Positions 35,554 to 43,300 of a stretch of DNA of 64,000 nucleotides are shown piece by piece. Where the stretch lies: the NCBI GenBank assembly GCA_024400495.1, contig JAKSMR010000002.1:1-64000 (forward strand), written 5' to 3'. The DNA comes from Bacteroidales bacterium (GTDB taxonomy: Bacteria; Bacteroidota; Bacteroidia; Bacteroidales; P3). The translations under genes and the position numbers were made by a program. Positions within the stretch are counted from its first letter, which is position 1. Each line of letters opens with the position of its first letter. Under the pieces are notes generated by a model. The model had not been told where the DNA came from, ran no database searches, and worked only from the letters and a program-made list of their open reading frames with translations.

Positions 35554-36377
35554 TTAATATCATGTACGTTTGCTTTGGTGATGTCAAATGAATGGATGAC
35601 TCCGCTAAGGCCGCAGACAGCATGCAGTTTGTATCCATAGTAATATGTGTTCTGTGATGCGCAGAAGCCAAAGGAGGGTGCAGTATCGTAGTCGGACTTA
35701 CCGAGTCTGCATCTTGAGGACCTGGCGATACGACACACCTCGATAGGTTTTGAGTCGATACAGAAGAATGACTCTCCGCCATCGATTTCGTTGGCTATAC
35801 GTTCACGGATGGCATTACAAACCGAGATGGTCAGTTTGCGCCTTGTGTTGAATTGCCTTCTGCTTATCAGATTAGGAATCATATCCCTATGATGATTCTG
35901 CCAAACGAATAAACAGTTCTCGCTGTCAATACTGAGAGATTCGGCTGTTAGCGGCAAGGCGATAACTTCTAGGTCCGAAAACTTGGGCACGACACCTCTT
36001 CTGGGCACTTTCCCGAGTTATCTTTCAGATGTTGTTTTCTCGCCTCGGAAGAGCCTGCGAGCAGTCTTTTCTCTCGGCTTGACGAAAACATTCGTTGACG
36101 AGATTATTCGAGAAACGCTTGCATATGTCAAGAATTTTTGCGTACTTTACTCGCTACGCTCATGAAGATACTTGGTCTCGGTAATGCCAAAAAAAATTTT
36201 GTCATTACGCTCGACTTTTGTATCTTTGTATAAAAGTTGTGCATGATAACAGTTTTTTGTAAAAATTTGATTTTCATTACAAAAATACGAAAAATTATTA
36301 ACATACACAACTTTTTTTGAAAGAAATTATTAACAAATTAATTCATCCAACAGGTAATAACCACATGTTTTTGTGTG

Positions 36378-36791
36378 TCATTGTTTGTCTCTGTTAAACG
36401 TCGGATGAGTTTCGGGAATCTCGATGTCCAGTTCGATCAATCCGCTCAGTTCACCTCCGGGCTCCTTGAACCAAGGGGTATGATGAACGAAGTAGTGCTT
36501 GCCATGATGGATAACCTCATAGCTGTTGCTCGTGCCTGTTTCCATCATCATGCGAATCTTCTCACCTGATTTAGGGCTATGGCAGTTATAGAGGTTTTTG
36601 CCAATTACCTCACCATCACGCTGGCGAGCAGCAGCATTCTGATAAAGAACAATTCCCTCTTTATCGCATACTGTTGCTGCGATGTTGGGAACGTTTTCTA
36701 GATAGTCAAAGGCAGCGTTTAAGCGAGAACCATTAAGCTCGCTTAAATGGTCGAGCGGTAGCTGGCTCGACGAAGTCAATGTCTGTTTCAT
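36378..36791 (-). CDS. PAS-like sensor domain protein
   Basis: This 137-residue protein is a single PAS-type domain: FDYLENVPNIAATVCDKEGI, then VLYQNAAARQR, then IGKNLYNCHSPKSGEKIRMM, then GLIELDIEIP. No output domain is present. Its start lies inside the end of the HxlR regulator gene (59-bp overlap, different frame), so the two are translationally linked. It may sense a small ligand or redox cue for that regulator, but this is inferred from position only. Confidence 0.75.
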   Translation of the reverse strand: MKQTLTSSSQLPLDHLSELNGSRLNAAFDYLENVPNIAATVCDKEGIVLYQNAAARQRDGEVIGKNLYNCHSPKSGEKIRMMMETGTSNSYEVIHHGKHYFVHHTPWFKEPGGELSGLIELDIEIPETHPTFNRDKQ

Positions 36792-37167
36792 AATTGTTTG
36801 TTCTGTCCTTAATAATCTCTTCCATATTCTCCTTCGCCCAGTTGATCATGTTCTCTACTAGAGGGAGGAAGGAAAGCGCTCGAGGGGTAAGAGAGTATTC
36901 TACACGTGGAGGAACTTCGGGAAACACCTCGCGTGTGACGAAGCCATCCGCTTCAAGCGTGCGGAGTGTCTGAGTGAGCGACTTTTGCGAGATGTCGGGA
37001 ATCTGTCGTTGCAGTTCCTTGAAACGCACAGGCTCCCTGTGCTGCAGGTGGTACAGCACAAGGAGCGACCATTTGTCACCTACACGAGCAAGGACGTTGC
37101 GGATAGGGCAATCAGGAAATAATGCGTCTCTTATCTCTTTGTTCTTCTGATATTTTTGTTGGTTCAT
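36733..37167 (-). CDS. HxlR-family transcriptional regulator
   Basis: The 144-residue protein has the HxlR signature: CPIRNVLARVGDKWSLLVLY, then FKELQRQIPDISQKSLTQTL, then FVTREVFPEVPPRVEYSLTP. The near N-terminal cysteine in the CPIRN motif is the redox or aldehyde-sensing residue in some relatives. Its ATG shares a base with the stop of the upstream cupin gene (TAATG). It probably regulates this cupin-HxlR-PAS operon. Confidence 0.9.
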   Translation of the reverse strand: MNQQKYQKNKEIRDALFPDCPIRNVLARVGDKWSLLVLYHLQHREPVRFKELQRQIPDISQKSLTQTLRTLEADGFVTREVFPEVPPRVEYSLTPRALSFLPLVENMINWAKENMEEIIKDRTNNYETDIDFVEPATARPFKRA

Positions 37168-37541
37168 TATTTATCCAATGGGATGATGTTCGCATCGTCC
37201 ATGAAACTGGTGATAGGCTTTGCCTCGTACTGAATGCACATCATCACCATCTCTTTGTCTGAGGTGTTGCGCAATGCACGTACACCAGCAGGAGCCACAC
37301 GGATGATAGAGCCTTCGCCTACGGCCATCTTCTCGCCATCTACCTCATACTCACCCTTGCCCGAGATGATGACATAGATCTCTTCGTGGGTCTTGTGTGA
37401 GTGGAGGAAAGGTGCGTCTTCGCCAGCAGCCAGACGCTGCAACGATGCTTCTGCACCTGTCATACCGAGTTCCTGACCAAGGAAAGTCTTACCCTCTACG
37501 TTCTGCCAACCATTGAGGCTCTTGATTGCATAATTCTTCAT
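37167..37541 (-). CDS. Cupin-domain protein
   Basis: The start at 37541 (MKNYAIKSLNGWQNVEGKTF) is downstream of a TAATTTTG box at 37587-37594. The 124-residue single-domain cupin carries FLHSHKTHEEIYVIISGKGE as metal-binding motif 1 (two His and Glu) and a shorter motif 2 near APAGVRALRN, where a histidine is missing. It may be a sugar or phenolic-binding enzyme or a sensor. The HxlR gene follows directly. Confidence 0.85.
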   Translation of the reverse strand: MKNYAIKSLNGWQNVEGKTFLGQELGMTGAEASLQRLAAGEDAPFLHSHKTHEEIYVIISGKGEYEVDGEKMAVGEGSIIRVAPAGVRALRNTSDKEMVMMCIQYEAKPITSFMDDANIIPLDK

Positions 37542-37586
37542 AATGTTTTCTTTTCTTTGAGTTGATAACTTGTTGAATTGCGAGTG

Positions 37587-37594
37587 CAAAATTA
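37587..37594 (-). promoter_or_regulatory. -7 box for the cupin-HxlR-PAS operon
   Basis: On the minus strand the sequence is TAATTTTG, matching TAnnTTTG, 46 bp before the cupin start. Confidence 0.6.
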
Positions 37595-37693
37595 CTGGCA
37601 TTTTTTGAATTACGCAGTGAGGCACTTTTTCTTGCCTTGGTTACCTAAAGGTTAGTGTTTGCCATGTCAGATGCTTATAAATTCGACTTTAAC

Positions 37694-38266
37694 TTATTTT
37701 AACAACACGTTCTTGATAAATCTGGAGGGTACTCCACCCACAATGGTTCTTGGTTCTACATCTTTTGTTACTACCGCACCAGCGGCTACGACCGATCCTT
37801 CTCCAATGGTGACTCCTTGCAGTATGGTTGCATTTGCTCCAATCCACACCTTGTCTTTGATGCGGATAGGGGCAAAACTCATGTCTCCACGATGTTCGGG
37901 GTCGGGATTATGGTTGATGGTGCAGAGGGTGACGTTGTGGCCCAGCAGGCAGTCGTTGCCGATGAAGATGCCACCCTGGTCCTGGAACTTGCATCCGCTG
38001 TTCATAAAGAGGCGTTCGCCGATGTGGGTGTTCTTGCCGCAGTCGGTATTAAAGGGCGGAAACATGCTGAAACTCTCCGGCACCTCGATGCCCCATAGCT
38101 CGGCGAAGAGCATCCTCAGTTCCTCGGGGGTGTGGTACCGGTTGTTGATCTCCATGGTGATGCGGATGGCCTCTTGCGCCATCTGGTGCATGAGCAGGTG
38201 AGCCTCCGAGCCGTTCCCGACAGGAAGTCCATCTGCCATGTGGCGTCTGAATTGTTCTATCGTCAT
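37694..38266 (-). CDS. Maltose O-acetyltransferase-like hexapeptide acetyltransferase
   Basis: The start is ATG at 38266 (MTIEQFRRHMADGLPVGNGS). The 190-residue protein has the Mac N-terminal helix segment and a left-handed beta-helix with hexapeptide repeats, including GNDCLLGHNVTLCTINH and the AcCoA-binding VWIGANATILQGVTIGEGSV. It would acetylate a sugar or similar acceptor. Its stop is far from the cupin operon promoter. It starts 1 nt after the lipoprotein gene stop (TAGTATG), so the two form one operon. Confidence 0.88.
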   Translation of the reverse strand: MTIEQFRRHMADGLPVGNGSEAHLLMHQMAQEAIRITMEINNRYHTPEELRMLFAELWGIEVPESFSMFPPFNTDCGKNTHIGERLFMNSGCKFQDQGGIFIGNDCLLGHNVTLCTINHNPDPEHRGDMSFAPIRIKDKVWIGANATILQGVTIGEGSVVAAGAVVTKDVEPRTIVGGVPSRFIKNVLLK

Positions 38267-38267
38267 A

Positions 38268-38759
38268 CTATTTTCTTTCAAACTTTATAGGTGTGCCTCT
38301 CTCAAAGGTGTGGAACATCTCCGTGAGTTGGGTGCATTCGCCCTCCCCGTAGCTGTCGAGCACCAGTTCGGGGATGTCGCCACGGATGCTGTAGATTTTT
38401 ACAAACTCGTGCCCGGCTACCATCAGCTTGCCGTCCAGCAACGACACCGGGTAGAGTGTGCCCTGCGAGCGTATCGAACCCAGGGCCACAATGCGGCTCT
38501 CTTTGTCCAAGGCAAAGAGACTGGCCTCGATGGCTTCCAGATCAGTCATTTCGTTCTCGCCGAAGGTCTCTTGCGACACGAGCAGCACCTTGCGGCCGCC
38601 CATCTCTGTGTAGGCAAAAGCCGACGATCTGCTGAAATGTTCGCAAAAGGCCTCGAAGGCATCTGTGCTGCCTGCCGCTTGCCGGCCATTGCTGCAAGCG
38701 GTTATAGCCAGCAATGCCAGCACGACTTGCAGGATTGTCAATTTCTTCATGGATTTCAT
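38268..38759 (-). CDS. Small lipoprotein of unknown function
   Basis: The 163-residue protein has a lipoprotein signal (LQVVLALLAITAC with lipidation at the cysteine) and a compact domain with repeated beta-strands. It resembles Bacteroides secreted proteins of about 160 residues with a predicted two-layer fold (DUF4252-like), but I cannot assign it firmly. Translation is coupled to the acetyltransferase gene. Confidence 0.65.
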   Translation of the reverse strand: MKSMKKLTILQVVLALLAITACSNGRQAAGSTDAFEAFCEHFSRSSAFAYTEMGGRKVLLVSQETFGENEMTDLEAIEASLFALDKESRIVALGSIRSQGTLYPVSLLDGKLMVAGHEFVKIYSIRGDIPELVLDSYGEGECTQLTEMFHTFERGTPIKFERK

Positions 38760-38923
38760 TTGTTTTGTTTGATGATGTGGCTATCAAGATCTATTCATGG
38801 CATCGAAATCAGCCGATGTTATGAATAATAAACTTAGAAGTGGCGTTTTTATTATGGGAAACCTCTAAAAAAACTGCAGAATGGCGGTTTCTAAATTCTA
38901 GTTGCAAGTGCAGCACTATGTAG

Positions 38924-39145
38924 AAAAATGAGCACCGAAGATGGATAGAGGCCGGGAAGAAATGCGTGTATAGACATGGATGGTCGCATAGAGGTGTTGG
39001 TTGTAGAGAAATCACCAAAGAGAAGGCAACCGAGATATTTCCTAAGTACAGTTTCGGCAAAGGATTCTACACTCTCTCATGGATAAAAATAGGAGGAGAG
39101 AAAGTGCTAGAATTTAACGAGCTCTCAGAAAACGATATGTGGTAA
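38924..39145 (+). pseudogene. 3' remnant of a coding frame followed by a terminator
   Basis: A 73-codon frame without an ATG runs from after a TAG at 38921 to TAA at 39143-39145. Its product (including KATEIFPKYSFGKGFYTLSW and GEKVLEFNELSENDMW) looks like genuine protein and is followed by a real terminator. A GTG at about 38969 could start a 58-residue protein. Family unknown. Confidence 0.35.
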
Positions 39146-39151
39146 TAGACA

Positions 39152-39185
39152 GACCCGGCGGCGAAAGCCCCGGGTCCTTCTTTTT
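39152..39185 (+). terminator. Intrinsic terminator after the remnant frame
   Basis: GACCCGG at 39152-39158 and CCGGGTC at 39170-39176 form the stem, then CTTCTTTTT. Confidence 0.75.
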
Positions 39186-39336
39186 AACTGGACTCTGTAT
39201 TGGATGGGAGTATATCAGGAAACGCAGCACACACATTCTCAACCTCCTTCCAGAAGTTTGAATAATCGATAGTTTGGTCTACAAGGGAGGAAAAATCGAA
39301 AGATCTTTCCTCTTTTTCTTTGTTTTGACTTTGTGA
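39184..39336 (-). pseudogene. Short remnant frame converging on the same terminator
   Basis: A 50-codon minus-strand frame without start ends in FWKEVENVCAAFPDILPSN and stop next to the terminator. It looks like a decayed C-terminus. Between 39337 and 39456 I see nothing. Confidence 0.25.
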
Positions 39337-39456
39337 TTATCAGTAATCAAACAAGTTATAAATGTGGCGTAATTACACTCAAAAGTTTGAATCTACGGAG
39401 AAAACTTTTTTCGGTTGCCGCGTAATATTTCCTGAGAAATGTCGTTATTGAATAAG

Positions 39457-39635
39457 GGTGACCTCTAATAATTAGATTGAGATGGATTGCTGCTTATTTT
39501 TGAGTGATTCTGAGAGGAAGCGCGCAGGTGCATAGCGGTGCTATGTGCCAAGCGGTTACGCTTGGAAGCGCCAAAAAGAAGCAGCAAGACGCTCAAGCTA
39601 ATGTTACTCATTTTTTCTAATTTTTGGAGGTTACC
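39457..39635. mobile_element. 179-bp MITE-like element, copy C
   Basis: Termini GGTGACC and GGTTACC, target duplication TAAG at 39453-39456 and 39636-39639. The first half matches the partial copy at 1-54. The interior differs from copies A and B but keeps the CATAGC hairpin and the length. Confidence 0.9.
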
Positions 39636-39726
39636 TAAGGCAGACAGGTGGCAGACAAGACCTCTATGAGGGTTGCGGTTTGGCTGCATGAGAACTAGAA
39701 GAAACAACTGTAAATAAAGAAATAAT

Positions 39727-40395
39727 ATGAGCAAAAAGAATTTTGTGAACGGGTATGTCCTGTTCGAATGCAACGAAGGTACATTCATGGTCGACACCGG
39801 ATCTCCCAACAGCTTCTCCGAAACGGGGTCCATCACGGTTTGCGGCACCCGCTATCTTGTGCCCACCCGGCTCCAAGGCATAGACAAGAGCTATGTCTCC
39901 AACAAGGTAGGCGTGCCCGTGGAAGGGCTCCTGGGCATGGATATCCTGGGCCAATACCCGATAGTGTTCGATTATGCCCACGACCGGTTCGCTGTCGGCG
40001 AAAGACTCGTTGACGGGACCCCCATAGAGTCGTTCGACTGCATGGGTCTGGTAGGGATCGTTGCACGAGTCAACGGCCATAAGGTGAACCTGCTCCTGGA
40101 CTCGGGAGCTGTGACCAACTATATCGCCCGCGAGCTTTCCAAGGGACGTCCTGTCGTGGGCGAGGTGGAGGATTTCAGCCCACTGTTGGACTACGACACC
40201 TTCTCGACAAGGCTCTACGAAGTGCCTGTTGAAGTGACGGGCCGACAGCTGGCCATCCAGTTCGGCAACCTGCCCGAGGAACTCGAATATGCCGTGCGGC
40301 AGACCGGGGCACAAGGAGCCATCGGCAAGGATCTTCTTGAACAATGTGCTGTTGGGATCGAAAAAGGTGCCATTTCTGTAACATTCCCGAACTAG
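39727..40395 (+). CDS. Single-chain retropepsin-like protein with two active-site motifs
   Basis: The 222-residue protein holds two retropepsin-like half-domains. In each, an aspartyl motif (VDTGS, Asp23; LDSGA, Asp125) is followed by the flap/hydrophobic-Gly motif (GLLGMDIL at 67-74; GAIGKDLL at 197-204). Bacterial retropepsin-like proteins usually have one motif per chain and dimerise; here both are in one chain. No signal peptide is seen, so a cytoplasmic role is likely. It is paralogous to the protein at 42234-42896, with second motifs at identical positions. Its substrate is unknown. The upstream region is the end of a 179-bp element. Confidence 0.75.
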   Translation: MSKKNFVNGYVLFECNEGTFMVDTGSPNSFSETGSITVCGTRYLVPTRLQGIDKSYVSNKVGVPVEGLLGMDILGQYPIVFDYAHDRFAVGERLVDGTPIESFDCMGLVGIVARVNGHKVNLLLDSGAVTNYIARELSKGRPVVGEVEDFSPLLDYDTFSTRLYEVPVEVTGRQLAIQFGNLPEELEYAVRQTGAQGAIGKDLLEQCAVGIEKGAISVTFPN

Positions 40396-40481
40396 GTCCG
40401 TTGTGTTGGCAAGGCGGCTGCCTCCATGGCCGCCGCCTATAGTTCGCCCTTTTTCACAAATAGATAAACCCGTTGGCGGAA

Positions 40482-41279
40482 TTAATCTAAAGCATATTTG
40501 ACGAGGCCAAGGGGTCTGCCCAAGAGGTAATTTACATATTGTAAAGTAGTGAAAGATGCTATCTTACTGATAACTCTGGCGAACAACCCAGCTGGCTGTT
40601 TGGCAAAGTTGCGATTAAGCATAAACTGCCCCACAAACTGAGAGTAGTCGGTTTCGATACGCTTTCTGGCCTTTGCAAAAGGGATAAAAGTCGGTTTCCA
40701 ATCCTTCTGATTCAATCTATAAGGAACTTCAAGGCGAATGTTGGCCGATTCGAAAAGATCCAGCTGCATAGATGCGCTAATATAGCCACGATCACCGAAG
40801 ATACTGCAGTCGTGATATTCATATTTGACATCCTTCAAGTAATTAATATCATGTACGTTTGCTTTGGTGATGTCAAATGAATGGATGACTCCGCTAAGGC
40901 CGCAGACAGCATGCAGTTTGTATCCATAGTAATATGTGTTCTGTGATGCGCAGAAGCCAAAGGAGGGTGCAGTATCGTAGTCGGACTTACCGAGTCTGCA
41001 TCTTGAGGACCTGGCGATACGACACACCTCGATAGGTTTTGAGTCGATACAGAAGAATGACTCTCCGCCATCGATTTCGTTGGCTATACGTTCACGGATG
41101 GCATTACAAACCGAGATGGTCAGTTTGCGCCTTGTGTTGAATTGCCTTCTGCTTATCAGATTAGGAATCATATCTCTATGATGATTCAGCCAAACGAATA
41201 AACAGTTTTCGCTGTCAATACTGAGAGATTCGGCTGTTAGCGACAAGGCGATAACTTCTAGGTCCGAAAACTTGGGCAC
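40482..41279 (-). CDS. IS982-family transposase
   Basis: The 265-residue part carries the DDE triad: Asp79 in FCIDSKPIEVC, Asp162 in IFGDRGYIS, and Glu208 in KARKRIETDYSQF, with IS982-type spacing. The same frame continues upstream to about 41375 without an ATG, encoding KILDICKRFSNNLVNELGNV, which looks like the native N-terminus; the start codon is therefore unclear. It moves this IS and possibly copy 1. Confidence 0.88.
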   Translation of the reverse strand: MPKFSDLEVIALSLTAESLSIDSENCLFVWLNHHRDMIPNLISRRQFNTRRKLTISVCNAIRERIANEIDGGESFFCIDSKPIEVCRIARSSRCRLGKSDYDTAPSFGFCASQNTYYYGYKLHAVCGLSGVIHSFDITKANVHDINYLKDVKYEYHDCSIFGDRGYISASMQLDLFESANIRLEVPYRLNQKDWKPTFIPFAKARKRIETDYSQFVGQFMLNRNFAKQPAGLFARVISKIASFTTLQYVNYLLGRPLGLVKYALD

Positions 41280-41413
41280 GACACCTCTTCTGGGAACATT
41301 TCCGAGTTCGTTGACGAGATTATTCGAGAAACGCTTGCATATGTCAAGAATTTTTGCGTACTTTACTCGCTACGCTCATGAAGATACTTGGTCTCGGTAA
41401 TGCCAAAAAAAAT

Positions 41414-41444
41414 TTTGTCATTACGCTCGACTTTTGTATCTTTG
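41414..41444 (+). promoter_or_regulatory. Outward promoter inside the IS982 right end
   Basis: TTTG at 41414-41417, exactly 19 nt, TATCTTTG at 41437-41444: a consensus promoter on the strand opposite the transposase, pointing at the gene at 41601. Copy 1 has the same at 36198-36228. Confidence 0.75.
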
Positions 41445-41600
41445 TATAAAAGTTGTGCATGATAACAGTTTTTTGTAAAAATTTGATTTTCATTACAAAA
41501 ATACGAAAAATTATTAACATACACAACTTTTTTTGAAAGAAATTATTAACAAATTAATTCATCCAACAGGTTATTTAGTAGTAATTGTAATATAAATGCT

Positions 41601-41918
41601 ATGACATTTCTTGAATTAAAAGAACAGCTAGACACGTTGATAGAAGAGCAGTTAGCCCAAGAAGTTATCTTCGTCAAAACAGGAGCAAGTGATGAATACA
41701 GCTGGTCCGGTCTCTGTAATCACTCCTACTATGAAAATTCCGACCGTGTGTCGCTCTGTATTTCCTGGGGTGGACTGGTTAGTCATCATGACGGATGGAA
41801 TTCTGGTGTGATCGAATTGGGCGATCTCGACGAAGAACTCGAGAAAGAGGTCCAGAAAGACGAACCCGAAGAAATCTTGGCTCCAGACATGCCTTATCTG
41901 CGGATATCGGAGGAGTGA
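41601..41918 (+). CDS. Hypothetical acidic protein
   Basis: This 105-residue protein begins with a helical stretch (FLELKEQLDTLIEEQLAQEV), has a Trp/Ser/Cys-rich centre (YSWSGLCNHSYY, then SLCISWGGLVSHHDGW) and ends in an acidic tail. I do not recognise it. It lies 30 bp after the IS982 end and may be read from the IS promoter. A short frame after its stop (41920-42000) could be a remnant of a downstream gene. Confidence 0.55.
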   Translation: MTFLELKEQLDTLIEEQLAQEVIFVKTGASDEYSWSGLCNHSYYENSDRVSLCISWGGLVSHHDGWNSGVIELGDLDEELEKEVQKDEPEEILAPDMPYLRISEE

Positions 41919-42133
41919 TGTTACCCCTTACGATGTTATGAAACGCCTCACGGGTGAGGAAGTGTGTGGTGCTGATATGGAATCTTTTACGAAGCAATAA
42001 AGATGGTCTTTAAACAGGGCATTCTCCTATGAATTGTTTCTTCCTGCCCACACATGATGGAGTTTTTTGTGTCTGCTTCTGAGACAATATACAACTGTGT
42101 TTCAAAATGATGTACCATATTGTGGAAAATAGA

Positions 42134-42165
42134 TTTGTGAGTTTGATGTGATTTTCGTACTTTTG
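42134..42165 (+). promoter_or_regulatory. Promoter of the second retropepsin-like gene
   Basis: TTTG at 42134-42137, 20 nt, then TACTTTTG at 42158-42165. The surrounding 45 bp recur before the gene stub at 43000. Confidence 0.7.
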
Positions 42166-42233
42166 CAGCGTTAATTGAATGTAGATGTAGAAAGAACTTC
42201 ATCCAATAGGTTAGTTAAAAAAAGTACTCTCAG

Positions 42234-42896
42234 ATGAAACATAAATTGACTTTTCTAAAAGGATGCCCGTTCATAGATTATGGCGAGGGGCTGATGTTTA
42301 TTGACTCGGGGATGTCTATCAGTATTGCCGATAAAGGAGCCATTGGGTTTGACGGGGTAACTGAGCGAGTTCCCCAAGAGTATGGTCCTGTCAACACTTT
42401 GGTATTGTCGGACTGGTTTGGACAGCCCGTGGCAGGAGTGATAGGTGGCAACCTGCTGATGAGAAATCCCATCATGATAGACTACCAGGCAGGACTGATT
42501 GTCACTCATTACGATGGCCCTGTAGGTACAATGATTGGTAAGACTATGACGGGATATCCTATGGTTGAATTGTCGATTGATGGCAGCCGTTGCCAGTGTT
42601 TCATCGACACCGGGGCACAGTATTCTTATATCCAACCAAGCATGATAAAGGGCAAAGAGTTCCGAGAGCGCGTTGTGGATTGCAAGTGGGGAGCCCCAGG
42701 AAACAGATTTCAGGCAGACCTTCACTCTACACATTTTACATGCAATGGCGTCGAGTACGAGGTGAGCTGCGGTGCCCTTAGCACCAAAGATGCACCCAAT
42801 CTCAATCGCATAGGTATAAGTGGCGTGATCGGCAAAGACTTCTTCGACCACCACACCATCGTGATCAAAAACGGTGCAGTATATGCCGGCAAATAG
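42234..42896 (+). CDS. Second single-chain retropepsin-like protein
   Basis: The 220-residue protein repeats the layout of the 39727-40395 product: IDSG (Asp24) with GVIGGNLL at 68-75, and IDTG (Asp125) with GVIGKDFF at 197-204. Sequence identity between the two is low outside these motifs, but spacing is nearly identical, so they are diverged paralogues. Both aspartates and both glycine motifs are kept, consistent with an active pepsin-like single chain. A strong promoter precedes it. The role is unknown; a link to defence or to processing of a phage or toxin protein is only speculation. Confidence 0.75.
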   Translation: MKHKLTFLKGCPFIDYGEGLMFIDSGMSISIADKGAIGFDGVTERVPQEYGPVNTLVLSDWFGQPVAGVIGGNLLMRNPIMIDYQAGLIVTHYDGPVGTMIGKTMTGYPMVELSIDGSRCQCFIDTGAQYSYIQPSMIKGKEFRERVVDCKWGAPGNRFQADLHSTHFTCNGVEYEVSCGALSTKDAPNLNRIGISGVIGKDFFDHHTIVIKNGAVYAGK

Positions 42897-42923
42897 TGAG
42901 AAATCAAAAAGGATAAAAAAGGA

Positions 42924-42955
42924 TTTGCGTGTTTGATGTAATTTTCGTAAATTTG
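42924..42955 (+). promoter_or_regulatory. Promoter of the interrupted gene
   Basis: TTTG at 42924-42927, 20 nt, then TAAATTTG at 42948-42955. About 80 percent identical over 45 bp to the promoter at 42134. Confidence 0.65.
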
Positions 42956-42999
42956 CAGCGTTAATTAAGACACAGTATCATTAAATAATATTCTACAAA

Positions 43000-43158
43000 A
43001 TGGATTACCAGGTTCACGGATCTTATCCTTTTATTGCAACGGGTGTTCGAGAAGGGAAGAATGAAAAGAAGTATATAACACTTCGTAGGGCTGGTGAAGA
43101 CAATGTAAGCCAGACTGTCCCTGCTTATGATTTTCAGACGGAATGGGTTGATATATAA
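43000..43158 (+). pseudogene. 5' stub of a host gene cut by the prophage end
   Basis: ATG at 43000 begins MDYQVHGSYPFIATGVREGK and continues through KKYITLRRAGEDN to a stop at 43156-43158. The 52-residue product looks like the N-terminal domain of a larger protein and ends abruptly where prophage-type sequence begins, with no terminator behind the stop. The simplest reading is that the prophage inserted within this gene. Confidence 0.5.
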
Positions 43159-43163
43159 ATCGC

Positions 43164-43222
43164 AAAACGAAATGTACATAAATTTGTAACAAATTGTCAA
43201 ACTATAAAAACGAAATGTACAT
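43164..43222. repeat. 16-bp direct repeat at the prophage end
   Basis: AAAACGAAATGTACAT occurs at 43164-43179 and again at 43207-43222, with an AATTTGT/ACAAATT palindrome between. Repeated sites close to a prophage terminus fit transposase-binding sites of Mu-like phages, or operator or integrase arm sites. Confidence 0.75.
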
Positions 43223-43251
43223 TTTTCGAGCCACACACAATTAAAAAAAAA

Positions 43252-43278
43252 AGGCGTTGCAAACTATCCGCAGCGCCT
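43252..43278 (-). terminator. Terminator of the prophage end operon
   Basis: On the minus strand AGGCGCTGC pairs with GCAACGCCT (one mismatch) and runs into TTTTTTTTTT. Confidence 0.8.
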
Positions 43279-43300
43279 TTTTTATTGCTTTTAAACGTCT

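Larger units (their letters stand above)
34749..36008 (-). pseudogene. IS982-family transposase, disrupted
   Basis: Three fragments match the intact copy in order on the minus strand. The N-terminal part (35535-36008) holds the first aspartate (CIDSKPIEVC), the middle part (about 35244-35450) holds the second (IFGDRGYIGASM), and the C-terminal part (34749-34972) holds the glutamate (KARKRIETD). They are separated by the two 179-bp elements and a 73-bp insertion. Confidence 0.9.
34734..36355 (-). mobile_element. IS982-family element, copy 1, broken by four insertions
   Basis: Ends ACCCGTTGGCGGAATTAAT and, inverted, ACCTGTTGGATGAATTAAT match copy 2. Against the 1104-bp copy 2 it carries 518 extra bases: a 73-bp insertion with ATCCTT duplicated (34973-35045), two 179-bp elements each with a 4-bp duplication (35065-35243 and 35375-35553), and another 73-bp insertion (about 36020-36092). 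No clear target duplication flanks the IS. Confidence 0.88.
40468..41571 (-). mobile_element. IS982-family element, copy 2
   Basis: The 1104-bp element has ends ACCCGTTGGCGGAATTAAT and, inverted, ACCTGTTGGATGAATTAAT, and carries a transposase on the minus strand. It is more than 95 percent identical to copy 1 by eye. No clear target duplication is seen (TAGATAA and TATTTAG flanks). Confidence 0.9.

Noticed and set aside
37639-37663. Another miniature element (GGTTACC ... GTTTGCC)
   Set aside because: It is only 25 bp and lacks a target duplication, so chance similarity is likely.
38856-38900. Element end GGAAACCTCTAAAA next to CGGTTTCTAAATTC
   Set aside because: The two ends are in direct, not inverted, orientation and no duplication flanks them.
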